DNA from: Rariloculus sp965263005
GTDB taxonomy: Bacteria > Pseudomonadota > Gammaproteobacteria > Steroidobacterales > Rariloculaceae
Direction of reading: 5' to 3'
Length of the DNA stretch: 64,000 nucleotides
Assembly: GCF_965263005.1 (NCBI RefSeq)
Contig: NZ_OZ253579.1
Location: forward strand, 3,162,001-3,226,000
A program made the translations under genes and the position numbers. A model generated the notes under the pieces. It had not been told where the DNA came from and ran no database searches. It saw nothing but the letters and a program-made list of their open reading frames with translations. Shown here one piece after another: positions 18,228 to 27,300 of this stretch (its first letter is position 1; every line of letters begins with the position of its first letter).

Positions 18228-18558
18228 TGGACCCCAATCGTTGGACAGCTTGGCAGCCGATTTAAGGTGGAATCCGCTGTTCATTTTCATGCTGCCAGAT
18301 TCATCTCTTGATGTCTTGTCTCGCTTTCGCCAAGGGCGGAGTTGTGCACGCCTTGTCCACGGGGCCGTGTGCCTGAAACACTGACGGCGCGGTGGGCAAG
18401 GGGTGTACAACTCCGCCGCCCAACCGAGCTTCCGGCCTCTTCGCCAATTCTTGGCTAAGGCCTCGACCGAGCCGGATCCTGCCGCAACGACGCGGCCGGT
18501 CGACCGGTCCTCCAGCATCGCCTGAATCGAGTCTGTTCGGCGTCGTCGGCATCGAACT

Positions 18559-19407
18559 CTATGCCGCTCGGTCCAGGCGCTGGACACCGGCGTGCACCTC
18601 GGCCGGTGTCAGCCCGTCAAACACTGAATGGGGACGTTGTTCGTTGTAGTAGCTCACCCAGGCGCCGATCCCGTCGCGAGCCTCGCCGAAATCGGCAAAC
18701 GCTTGCAGGTACACGCACTCGTACTTCAGCGAGCGCCACAGCCGCTCGATAAACACGTTGTCGGTCCACTGGCCCTTGCCGTCCATGGAGATGCGGATGC
18801 CGCGGGTGCTCAGTTCGCCGGTCCACGCCGTGGCGGTGAACTGGCTGCCCTGGTCGGTGTTGAACACCTCGGGCGTGCCGTAACGCTCGATGGCCTCCTG
18901 CAGCGCATGCACGCAAAACACCGTGTCCTGCGTCGTGGACAGGCCCCAGGACAGCACCTTGCGCGAATACCAGTCCATGATGGCCACCAGGTACAAAAAT
19001 CCGTGCGCCATCGGCAGATACGTCAGATCGGCACACCACACCTGGTTGGGCCGGCGCACCGCCAGATCGCGCAGCAGGTATGGATACACCCGATGCCCCG
19101 GGGCGCGGCGCGAGGTGTTCGGCCGCGGCGCCACCGAGCGCAGGCCCATCACCCGCATCAGCCGGCGCACCCGCTTGCGTCCCACCCGGTGACCCATGCG
19201 ACGCAGGGCGCGGGCCATCTGCCGAGAGCCGTACCATGGGCAGCTCAGATGCAACTCGTCCATCGTACGCATCAGCCGAAGCTTCTCCGCCCGCTCGCCC
19301 ACCGGGCGGTAGTAGAAGCTCGAGCGGGCGATGCCCACCAATGCGCACTGGCGCACCAAGCCGAGACGCCGGTGCTCAGGCTCGATCAGACTTCGCCTCC
19401 GATCCAC
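18559..19407 (-). CDS. IS3-family transposase OrfB (DDE domain)
   Basis: A 282-aa integrase-core protein with HTH_21-type start (RQCALVGIARSSFYYRP), YGSRQMARALRRMG, and the DDE motif: WCADLTYLP, FNTDQGSQFT and IERLWRSLKYE. It ends with YYNEQRPHSVFDGLTPAEV, typical for the family. It starts with GTG just after orfA. It is likely made mainly as an OrfAB fusion by frameshifting at the six-T run complementary to 19432-19437. Confidence 0.9.
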   Translation of the reverse strand: MDRRRSLIEPEHRRLGLVRQCALVGIARSSFYYRPVGERAEKLRLMRTMDELHLSCPWYGSRQMARALRRMGHRVGRKRVRRLMRVMGLRSVAPRPNTSRRAPGHRVYPYLLRDLAVRRPNQVWCADLTYLPMAHGFLYLVAIMDWYSRKVLSWGLSTTQDTVFCVHALQEAIERYGTPEVFNTDQGSQFTATAWTGELSTRGIRISMDGKGQWTDNVFIERLWRSLKYECVYLQAFADFGEARDGIGAWVSYYNEQRPHSVFDGLTPAEVHAGVQRLDRAA

Positions 19408-19409
19408 GC

Positions 19410-19691
19410 TCAGCGATCGAAGGCCTTGGCCAAAAAATCCCGCTCCACCACCAGCTCCCCGATCTTCGCCTGAAGCCGCGTGATCTCCTCCTCGTGCCCC
19501 CGGTCGGTTCGGCTTCCTCCACGCGTGAACGTCGTCTTCAGCCCCTCCAGCGCCGTGCGCTTCCAGTTGCCGATCACGTTCGGGTGCACTTGGTAACGGG
19601 CCGCCAGCTCGGCGATCGTGCCGTCCCCGCGGATTGCCGCCAAGGCCACCCTCGCCTTGAAATCAGGTGAAAAATTGCGTCGTTTCGCCAT
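19410..19691 (-). CDS. IS3-family transposase OrfA
   Basis: A 93-aa HTH protein: MAKRRNFSPDFKARVALAAI, AELAARYQVHPNVIGNWK, and a leucine-zipper-like tail EITRLQAKIGELVVERDFL. It binds the inverted ends and heads the OrfAB transposase. Near its end the codons GAT TTT TTG contain a T6G slippery run in the -1 frame with orfB. Confidence 0.9.
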   Translation of the reverse strand: MAKRRNFSPDFKARVALAAIRGDGTIAELAARYQVHPNVIGNWKRTALEGLKTTFTRGGSRTDRGHEEEITRLQAKIGELVVERDFLAKAFDR

Positions 19692-19755
19692 CGCAGTAAG
19701 GTCCTCTCATTGGCGCAAATTACACCTTACAACGCTGTCCGAAAATTGGGGACCA

Positions 19756-20042
19756 CTTCTCACTGGACAACGATGGCGTGTACTGCGTGGGCGTACTTCG
19801 ATGATGTTGCAACAATCGCTCACGAGCTTGGCCATTGTTTCGGCCTCGACCATAACGGTGCTGGCGATCGGCACTTTGACGGTAGCGACAACACGATTGA
19901 CCTAATGGTCGCGGAATCGTCAGTTTCACAACCAGCGCGACTGAAACCCTCGAACGCTACACACGTCGCCAGTCAATTCCTCGGCCCCAAGCCCGAAGCG
20001 CCGTCTGTCTCCAGAGCGCCTATGTCACGCATCTTCGACTGA
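19756..20042 (+). pseudogene. Secreted metzincin-type protease, C-terminal part
   Basis: The frame after the IS contains TIAHELGHCFGLDHNG: the full HExxHxxGxxH zinc motif at 19821-19853, followed by an NxxDLMVAES segment resembling the Met-turn region. It ends at TGA 20040-20042. It lacks start and signal, which are at 17680 on the other side of the IS3 element. The open frame that includes this part begins in IS sequence and is probably not translated. Confidence 0.65.
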
Positions 20043-20108
20043 TCGCTCCGCTACAATGACGCCTCGCTTCGGCGGGGTAGTTCACAACAAGAAGAAGGAG
20101 GAACTCAA

Positions 20109-20396
20109 GTGGCGAATGACGATCAGTTAGATCAGGTACGAGAAGGACTGGAAGTCTTTTTCACCGCACTAGTTTTCGCCGTCGCCGAGATACAGTCGTT
20201 ACAAGTTCACGAAGACGTGCGCACATTTTTTCTGGACCATCTGAGATCAACAATTGATGAAGTCTCACAAGAGCTTCCTGAGATTCAGGCCGAAGTGATC
20301 GAAGCGTACTATCAAGGGATTTCCGCAGCCGTTCGCGAGCATGAGGCGGAAAACCCAGAGATACATAATCCCGTTTTGGGCTTGGGTTTGCAGTAG
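20109..20396 (+). CDS. Small acidic helical protein (transposon cargo)
   Basis: A 95-aa protein from GTG 20109, preceded by GGAGGAACTCAA. It is acidic and predicted helical throughout (VREGLEVFFTALVFAVAEIQ, LDHLRSTIDEVSQELPEIQA), with no signal peptide. It is not recognised. It is the last gene before the right end of the transposon; the gap to the disrupted protease is 66 bases, so it may be the protease's partner or inhibitor. That is speculative. Confidence 0.6.
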   Translation: MANDDQLDQVREGLEVFFTALVFAVAEIQSLQVHEDVRTFFLDHLRSTIDEVSQELPEIQAEVIEAYYQGISAAVREHEAENPEIHNPVLGLGLQ

Positions 20397-20423
20397 ACAT
20401 ACCTAATCCTCCTAGCTACAAAT

Positions 20424-20440
20424 CAAACTGACCCACTACC
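20424..20440 (-). repeat. Right terminal inverted repeat of the transposon
   Basis: Exact complement of the left end, followed at once by the second AAATCCCG. Confidence 0.9.
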
Positions 20441-20450
20441 AAATCCCGAG

Positions 20451-21899
20451 CTAGCTTGACAGCTCCAGCAAGCGGGCAAGCTCCGCTCGCATGTCCGCAA
20501 GCACCCGGGCCGCATCCGGAGCGTCGATGATGTTGTTCATCTCGTAGGGGTCCGCCTCCAGATCGTAAAGTTCGTCCATACCCTCGAGGTCCGTGTACTG
20601 AATGTACTTGTAGCGCTCGGTGCGCACCGCCTTGTAGCCCATGTTCAGTACCCTCGTGAACTCCGAGGCGCGCCCTGGCCCCGGTGCATCCCGCAGGTAG
20701 TCGTCGGGGTCGGAATGGTGCTCTATCAACAGGGAGGTGCGCCAATCATCCGGGTTCTCCCCTGTCAGGATGGGCACCAGAGTGGCGCCCTGCATCGCCC
20801 CCTCGGGCTCCTGGCCGGCCAGGTCCAAAATGGTCGAGGCCAGATCGATAGTGAGAACCAGGTGCTCCGGCCGGGCCCCCTGCTCGATCAGACCCGGGTA
20901 GCGGATGACCATGGGGATACGCACCGACTCCTCATACGCGAGGCGACGCTGGGCGTTCAGGCCGTGCTCTCCATAGAAATAGCCGTGATCGCTAGTCACC
21001 ACGAAAAAAGTGTCATCCAGCTCACCTGTGCGCTCCAGGGCCTCCAGCAATCGGCCCACGCTCTCATCCACTCCCGTGACCATCTCCAGCCGGTCACGAA
21101 TCGTTGCATCGGTTGTCGAGGTGTCCAGGCCCAGCGGGGGCAGATTTGGCACGTTCCGCATCAGGGCGGGCTTGTCCAGGGGAGGCACGCCGGCGCTTGG
21201 AAGCCGCATGATCGGCTCGGTGTCATAAATGCCCAAATGCCGATCCGCGGCAATAAAGCCACCCTCCACCAAACCCAGGGCCGGATCCGGGTGCACCGCC
21301 TTTTGAGAAAAGAAGAGCACAAAGGGCTCATCCCGTGCAGCCTCCAGATATGAGACGGCATGATCCGTGAGGACGTCCGTCACATGACCTTCGAATGTCA
21401 TGCGTTCACTGCCCACGTAGATTTCCGGATCCGTATTCGTGCCCTGGCCGATCAAGCTGACCCAGGTGTCGAAGCCCGGCCGGGGTGTGCCGTCGGTGCC
21501 CATGTGCCACTTGCCCACGAAGGCGGTGTCATAGCCCGTTCTGTCGAGCTGGCGCGGAAACGTGTTCAGATCGTGGCCGCGACGATTGGTGTTGTCGATG
21601 ATCCCGTTGGTGTGGGCATAGAGCCCCGTCAGAATGCTCGCTCGGGCCGGCGAGCAGAGCGGTGTAGTGGTGAACGCATTGAGGAACATGGCCCCTTCCG
21701 CGGCGACCCGGTCGATATTGGGCGTGCGGACGAATGGATGCCCGCCCGCGCCGAAATCGTCCCAGCGCATGTCGTCCACGAGAACGACGACGAAATTCGG
21801 CCGGTCATCGGCTTGCGCCATGGCAAGGGGCGGAACAGCCAGCACCAGCAGGGCACCGGCGAACAGCAACGGTAGGGACAGCAAACGGTTGCGGGCCAT
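20451..21899 (-). CDS. Exported sulfatase
   Basis: A 482-aa type I sulfatase that cleaves sulfate esters in the periplasm. A Sec signal ends near PPLAMAQA (residue 30). The metal-binding start is NFVVVLVDDMRWDD, and the catalytic formylglycine motif is C82-S-P-A-R86 followed by ASILTG. GYDTAFVGKWHMG, VVTSDHGYFYGEHG and the C-terminal YKYIQYTDLEGMDELYDL follow in order. It needs a formylglycine-generating enzyme, not seen here. The insertion of the transposon 10 bases beyond its stop separated it from the M16 pair. The substrate is unknown; marine sulfated glycans are a possibility. Confidence 0.93.
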   Translation of the reverse strand: MARNRLLSLPLLFAGALLVLAVPPLAMAQADDRPNFVVVLVDDMRWDDFGAGGHPFVRTPNIDRVAAEGAMFLNAFTTTPLCSPARASILTGLYAHTNGIIDNTNRRGHDLNTFPRQLDRTGYDTAFVGKWHMGTDGTPRPGFDTWVSLIGQGTNTDPEIYVGSERMTFEGHVTDVLTDHAVSYLEAARDEPFVLFFSQKAVHPDPALGLVEGGFIAADRHLGIYDTEPIMRLPSAGVPPLDKPALMRNVPNLPPLGLDTSTTDATIRDRLEMVTGVDESVGRLLEALERTGELDDTFFVVTSDHGYFYGEHGLNAQRRLAYEESVRIPMVIRYPGLIEQGARPEHLVLTIDLASTILDLAGQEPEGAMQGATLVPILTGENPDDWRTSLLIEHHSDPDDYLRDAPGPGRASEFTRVLNMGYKAVRTERYKYIQYTDLEGMDELYDLEADPYEMNNIIDAPDAARVLADMRAELARLLELSS

Positions 21900-21936
21900 G
21901 GCGATTCACCTGTTACGGTTTGGTCCGATTTTCGGA

Positions 21937-22383
21937 CTAGCCGGAAATGACTCCAATGCACTCGATTTCAACGCGGCCGCCGAGCGCGAGACCGCTCGTT
22001 CCCAGGGCGCTTCGCGCCGGCAGATTATCGCCGAAAAACGTCACATAGACCTAGTTCATCTGTTCCCATTCCGCCATGTCGGCGAGAAAGACGGTGCACT
22101 TGACGACCCGGTCCATGGACGAGCCGTGACGCTCGAGGCTCACCCTTGTGTTCTCGAGCGCCTGTCGAGTTTCCGCGGCAATGCCGCCCGAGACCAGGCC
22201 GTCCTCGGTGGTGCCGAGTTTCCCGTACAAGAAGAGCAGGTTGCCGACGCGCAGCCGGGGCGTGCGCCCGGGCGATCCGCCACGCAGCGGCAACAGCGTC
22301 AGGCACGCCAGACCCATCGCCGCTGACGCCGTCCAGTAAACGGTCTCGGCGTCACGCGTCGCGAGAACAATCGCGATAACCAC
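21937..22383 (-). pseudogene. RidA/YjgF-family protein with in-frame TAG
   Basis: The frame reads RVGNLLFLYGKLGT, ALENTRVSLERHGSSMDRVV, KCTVFLADMAEWEQMN, then TAG (22051-22053), then VYVTFFGDNLPARSALGTSG and VEIECIGVISG to a stop at 21937. This is a complete RidA domain with one nonsense codon; GAG to TAG would restore the usual MNEVYV. RidA proteins deaminate reactive enamines or imines. The N-terminal 45 residues do not match the family and may themselves be altered. Confidence 0.75.
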
Positions 22384-22471
22384 AGGCGCAGCGATTTCTC
22401 CGGCGTATTCGGATGGATCGCGCAGAGCATTCGCAGGTGCAACCGATTCGGCGGGAACGAGATCGCCTGGG

Positions 22472-23362
22472 CTATTCGATGGGCGCGAGCAACTCCGGCG
22501 CAGTCACGAGCTGCCGCACGCCATGCGACCCCGTTTCGTTGAACACGTTGCCCTGCTCGGCCCAGCGGTACAGCGAGTCGATATCGAGCCTGGCGCACTG
22601 GGGCCGCACGCTCCAGGTGACCTGGGCGGCCGAACAGGTGCTCTGGTCGTACGACGGGCCCGTTGTCGAGCCTCGGAACACCACCGGCTCGCCCGTTGTC
22701 GCCGGAATCATCTGCGCCTGATGCAGGTCATCGACGACGTTCCCGCCATAGGCCATTGCGGTGAAATCAAGCGCATCGGGGTCGTTGACAGCGAGAAAGA
22801 CCTGAGCCTCGACGCGCAACAACGGATCGCTGCAGGTATCCGGGACGCACGCGCCAAGACCCTCACCCGGCATCGCCGCGCAGGTCGTGTGAACCCAATG
22901 CACTTCGATCGTGTCGCCGGGCTCAACGCCCCGGTACGCACCTTCAGCCGGTGCGAGTTCGGCTTCGCTGAGGTCGGCCGCCGCGTCACACGCGTAGCCG
23001 CCGTCATCGGCGTCACTCACGAAGACGCTGAATTCCGGACCCCTGTGTTCGGCATTGGTATGCGTGTGGAGGTTGCACAGGTTCATTTCGCTGGCCGGCG
23101 GCGCGAACGGGAACGTGACCGGGTTCAGTCCGGCCGTGTTACTGATGTCGCGCGGAGTCTGCGGCCCCATGTCGATGCAAAGCGTTTCGTCATTGGGTTC
23201 CGGGGCGGCGTCGGCAGACAGCTCCGGCTCCGCAGCAGCGTCGGCAGACGGTTCGGCTTGCGGAGCATCCTCGGCAGACGAATCCGGTTCCGGCATGCTT
23301 TCGGTGCCGCAACCAAGCAGCAGCATGGCGAACGCAATACTGAAGGTGTGGGCAATTCTCAC
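22472..23362 (-). CDS. Delta-class-like carbonic anhydrase, lipoprotein
   Basis: A 296-aa protein with lipobox LLLGC (Cys18) and an acidic, Ala-rich repeat linker (residues 22-58), then the catalytic domain. Histidines at 99, 101 and 106 in NLCNLHTHTNAEHRGPEFSV, and another cluster EVHWVHTTC, fit the zinc site of the CA_like (delta) family. The late motifs GGNVVDDLHQAQMIPATTGE and DSLYRWAEQGNVFNETGSHG are strongly family-like. It would hydrate CO2 at the cell surface or periplasm. It stands alone between RidA and the toxin-antitoxin pair. The family assignment is from motif memory. Confidence 0.75.
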   Translation of the reverse strand: MRIAHTFSIAFAMLLLGCGTESMPEPDSSAEDAPQAEPSADAAAEPELSADAAPEPNDETLCIDMGPQTPRDISNTAGLNPVTFPFAPPASEMNLCNLHTHTNAEHRGPEFSVFVSDADDGGYACDAAADLSEAELAPAEGAYRGVEPGDTIEVHWVHTTCAAMPGEGLGACVPDTCSDPLLRVEAQVFLAVNDPDALDFTAMAYGGNVVDDLHQAQMIPATTGEPVVFRGSTTGPSYDQSTCSAAQVTWSVRPQCARLDIDSLYRWAEQGNVFNETGSHGVRQLVTAPELLAPIE

Positions 23363-23626
23363 GATCTGGATCCTCCTGTGAAACTTCGCCGTGTCGGCAC
23401 AATACGCCCCGAGCCGGCGACTCCCGTGACCATCAACCGCTATCGTGCCACCAGACCGTGCTCAAGGCACAGTCCTTTCGGTCATTGCGCCCGATGCAGT
23501 CACTCTCGTCCGTGTTCGATCATGGCTCGGAAACCTTCATTTATGAGCTGTGCGAATCCAGAGTTGCATCGAACCCATCCAACTCATATTCTTCTTACCT
23601 AAATGTAAGGAAATTGGAAACTTGTA

Positions 23627-23863
23627 ATGCTAGCAACGATGACCACCAAGGGCCAGGTGACGGTCCCGAAGCCCATCAGGGACAAGCTTCGCCTGAAACC
23701 CGGTGACAGGATCGAGTTTCTGTTGGACGAGAACGGGGCGCGCATCACTCCCGTCAAGGCGCCTGTGACAGCACTCAAGGGCATGCTTGCGAAACCCGCT
23801 TCGCCGGTAACGCTGGCGGAAATGGACGAGGCCATCGCGAGGGCAGGCAGAGACCGGCCGTGA
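23627..23863 (+). CDS. vapB: AbrB-type antitoxin (VapB)
   Basis: A 78-aa protein with the SpoVT/AbrB swapped-hairpin domain: ATMTTKGQVTVPKPIRDKLR and LKPGDRIEFLLDENG, binding DNA and, through its C-terminal tail, the toxin. It overlaps the toxin start by four bases (GTGA at 23860-23863), the usual coupling for such pairs. The pair probably autoregulates. Confidence 0.88.
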   Translation: MLATMTTKGQVTVPKPIRDKLRLKPGDRIEFLLDENGARITPVKAPVTALKGMLAKPASPVTLAEMDEAIARAGRDRP

Positions 23864-24258
23864 TCGGCCTGGACACCAACGTATTGGTGCGATACATCGT
23901 CCAAGACGACGCCGAACAGGCGCTTGCGGCCACGCGATTGATCGAGGGCCGGTGCACGGAGCGATCGCCCGGATACGTGAGCGTCCTTGTACTCGTGGAA
24001 CTCGTATGGGTTCTCGCCGGCGCCTACGGCTACGCGAATTCTGATGTCGCACGGGTAATCCTGCAACTTCTGCGCACCACCGAATTCAGGATCGAGGACA
24101 GCGATGCCGTCTGGGCGGCGCTGCGCGAGTTCGAGGCCGGTGGGGCCGGCTTCGCGGACTATCTGATCGCGCAACGAAATCGCGCCGCCGGCTGTACATC
24201 GACCTTCACGTTCGACCACAAAGCTGCCCGAGGCCGGCACTTTGGCGCTGTACCGTGA
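23860..24258 (+). CDS. vapC: PIN-domain toxin (VapC)
   Basis: A 132-aa PIN ribonuclease. The acidic metal-binding residues are Asp5 (IGLDTNVLVRY), Glu47 (LVLVELVWVL), Asp100 (GFADYLIA) and Asp119 (TFTFDHKAAR), a complete set. It starts with GTG inside the antitoxin stop. Such toxins cleave tRNA or rRNA when the antitoxin is lost. It lies in accessory DNA between the carbonic anhydrase and the giant propeller gene. Confidence 0.88.
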   Translation: MIGLDTNVLVRYIVQDDAEQALAATRLIEGRCTERSPGYVSVLVLVELVWVLAGAYGYANSDVARVILQLLRTTEFRIEDSDAVWAALREFEAGGAGFADYLIAQRNRAAGCTSTFTFDHKAARGRHFGAVP

Positions 24259-24336
24259 CGAACGGACTGCTGGAGCCTGCCGGTGCTCGAACCTACCGAC
24301 AACTGGCGGCACTCGTCCCCCGGAAAGCACCGCGAA

Positions 24337-27300
24337 TCAACGCAGTATCGTCGTCAGAACTTCTCCTTGCGCCGACACCACGGAAAGGCCGCCGGCATGG
24401 CCACCTCGATCCGTATTGACGAGCACGAACTCGGTTGCCTGCCCCTCACCGTTGCGGAAGACCGGATAGAGGATTCGCTCATTCGCCGTCTCCGGTGTCG
24501 CCTGCAAGGGCACGTCGGTGACCACGACGTCACCATCGACAGCCACGGTGCTTTCCTGCATGGTGACCGCGACGTCGGCGTCTGCGAACACACGCACCGT
24601 CCCGCGAAGCGGGCTGCGTCCGAAGATCTCCTCCACCGATAGCACCACCCGCTCACCGAGCGGCACGGTGCGTTCGTAGCGCCCGGACGACGCGCCGTCG
24701 ATGTCGAATAGCTCCAGATACACCGTCGCGGGCACCAAACCTTCGTTCACAATGCTGAGTTCGGCGTCGATGTCGCCGTGATGCAGGACGTCCGGCCAGG
24801 TATCCACCGGACCCCAGAACAACGTCCCTTCCTGATCCGATGGCACTGTGTGTGCACTGCGCGCGCTGGCGTCACGCCTCAGCGACGTGACGATCGCGTG
24901 TGCCGTTGGCGCCGGACCTTCGCCTGCGCGCACGACCCCATAACCCGCAAGCAGTGGCTGCGCATCGGGGAGCATCTCGTGTACGAACGCCGCACGCGGC
25001 CCGATCTCATACTCCACCGGGGCGTGACCCGTGACCTCCAGTTGCCCGCTGACAGGCTCATCGCCGGGGTTCAGCAACACGAATTGCACGTGCTGCCCCG
25101 CTCCCGTCGTGACCGAGGGCAAAACCCGGCGCTCGGCCAACAATCCGGGCAGGGCGAACTCGCCGACGGTCATCGGCGCTGGCGCGAGCAAGGTGTCGCC
25201 GCGAGCGTCCGGAATCTCCAGCAAGGCATTCATGCCCAGCGGCGCATCCGCCTCGATCCGGAGCACGCCTTGCAGGTCGGCCTGGCCCTCGAACAGCTCG
25301 GACACGCTTTCGGACAACTGCGCACCGACGTCCAGGCGGCGCGTCGCGCTCAATTGCTCAGCGCTCAACGTCTCAAGTTCGAATTCCACGCTCACCGGCG
25401 AATCGTTGCCGTTGACAAGCGATAAGGCCGTGTCGCGCGCGTCGCGAGTGTCCACATAGATCGAGGCCGAATCCGCGGGAGCTTCAACGGCGAGCATTGC
25501 CGCGGAAATCAGCTCGCGGCTCTGCCGCTCGCTCTGCGGATGCATGACGGCCCGGGTCACGAGGTGAGTGCTCAACGCCGCCACCCTGCCCGCTTCGTTC
25601 AATTGCACCTGCGAGTAACCGGATTCGTAAGGCTCAGGTCCAGTCGACATCAGCGCATCCAACGACGCGTACCGCAAGCTCGAGCGCGGCGGCAGATCCA
25701 CCCGATACGACTCACGCGGCATCGTAAACACCGTCATGCGGCCGTTCAGCCCTTCCGTCTGAAACAACCGCTGATCGCGTTCATCGAAATAGCTGCCACG
25801 CGGATCATGCAGGCGGTCCTGGTGGTTGCGGGGATTACCGGGTCCGGCGCTCATCGTCTCGAAGTCATGCTCGCCGATCACGCCGATCGCAGCCGGGAAG
25901 TTCTGCAGGGTCTCGGCAGAGACATCGAACATGAGGACTCGATGATGGAACTTGTGCGACACGTACAGATGATCGTTCGCCGCATCGTATGAAATCCCGT
26001 CCGGCTGCCGGAACCTGCGCCGGGACAGTCCCGGCTCTGCGCTCGTGAAATCAGGCTGACCAATCACATATGATGCGGCCATACCGTCGCCGAACCGGTC
26101 CGGGTGCACATCGAACACGAGCACCCGCTCCTGCCATGGCAGTTCCACGAACAGCCGCTGTCCGGCCTCGTCCACCACGAGATCGCCAGGTTGTCGCCAT
26201 CTCGTGGCAGACAAGCCTGTTTCCTTCGAATCGAAGTCGTCCTGGCCGATGACGCCGATCGCTCGAGCTCCGCTCTCGATGCGTTCCGGGTGCACGTCGA
26301 ACACGAGCACGCGATTGTTGCTGCCGTCAGACACGAACAATCGCTGGTTGACCTTGTCGAGCGCCAGTTCCGCGGTTCGCCCGCCGCTCGTACCTATCCC
26401 GTTGCCTTCACGAGACCCGAAGTGCAGCCGGTCCGCGGCCGTCGCCTGCTCGTAAGACGTGAAGTTCTGCTGCCCGAGCACGTATGAGGCCGCCATCCCG
26501 CTTTCGACCTGCCCCGGCGCCATGTCGAAGACCAGCACGCGCTCGTTCCACGTGTCCGCGACGAACAGACGCTCGTGCGATTCGTCGTATTCCACGGCGA
26601 GCGGCAGCTTGATCGTGGCCGCATCCCGACCAGGCTGGAGCACGCTGGCCGACGGGTCCTTCTGGCCCAACACCCAGCGCGCTTCCCGGTCGAGCAGGCG
26701 GTTCATCCTGTCGAGCTGGAAGATCATGACGCGATGGCTGTAGTTGTCGCTCATGAACAGCCTGTGATGCACACGATCGACCGACACGTCCCGCCCCTGT
26801 GTCCAGAAACGCGGCGAAATCCGGTCGTTGGCCGAGCGCGCGAGATAGTCCGGTTCACCTTCGGGGTTGATGTGACCGATCTGGTCGAGCAGCGGTGTCA
26901 GGGTTGTGCTCATCCGATCCGGATGAATGTCGAAGATATTGATGCGATTGCCTGCCGGGTATCCGTCGGGTACGTATGCGATCTGACGCTCCGTGTCGAC
27001 AGTCACGCGGGTCATCGTCAAGCGCGTTTGTGTGACCGCAGGATCCGTGTTCTCGAAATCCGGCTGGCCAAGCACACCGATCGCGTCCGGATTCGATGCG
27101 CCCTCCACTGCCGCCGGGGATACATCGAACATCATCACGCGGTTATTGGTGAATGAGCCGACCAGCAGACGGTCATATTCGTAATCGAGAGAAATCGGTC
27201 CGTTGCTGATCTTGCGCGAATTCTCGTTCGGCTCGTTCGATTCGAAATCGCCCTGGCCGATCGCCGCGAACGCCTCAAGTCCGCTCACCTGGTCGAGGCT

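Larger units (their letters stand above)
18228..19755 (-). mobile_element. IS3-family element nested in the transposon
   Basis: Imperfect inverted ends start TGGACCCCAAT and TGGTCCCCAAT with GGACAG further in, bounding 1,528 bp. The element carries orfA and orfB on the minus strand. No target duplication is seen beside the ends and the host frame does not rejoin exactly, so a small deletion probably accompanied insertion. About 330 bases lie between orfB and the left tip, more than usual. They include a 30-bp imperfect inverted repeat (18335-18366 with 18386-18417). Confidence 0.8.
15041..20440. mobile_element. 5,400-bp IS1-like transposon with passenger genes
   Basis: The ends are a perfect 17-bp inverted repeat, GGTAGTGGGTCAGTTTG, at 15041-15057 and its complement at 20424-20440. 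The flanking AAATCCCG occurs at 15033-15040 and 20441-20448, an exact 8-bp target duplication. The left end carries a DDE transposase whose stop codon is nine bases from the tip. The rest is cargo: a proteasome-like Ntn hydrolase with a coupled small ORF, a 61-aa basic protein, a structured leader, a metzincin-type secreted protease broken by a nested IS3-family element, and a 95-aa acidic protein. Cargo genes are AT-richer than the flanks. Confidence 0.92.
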
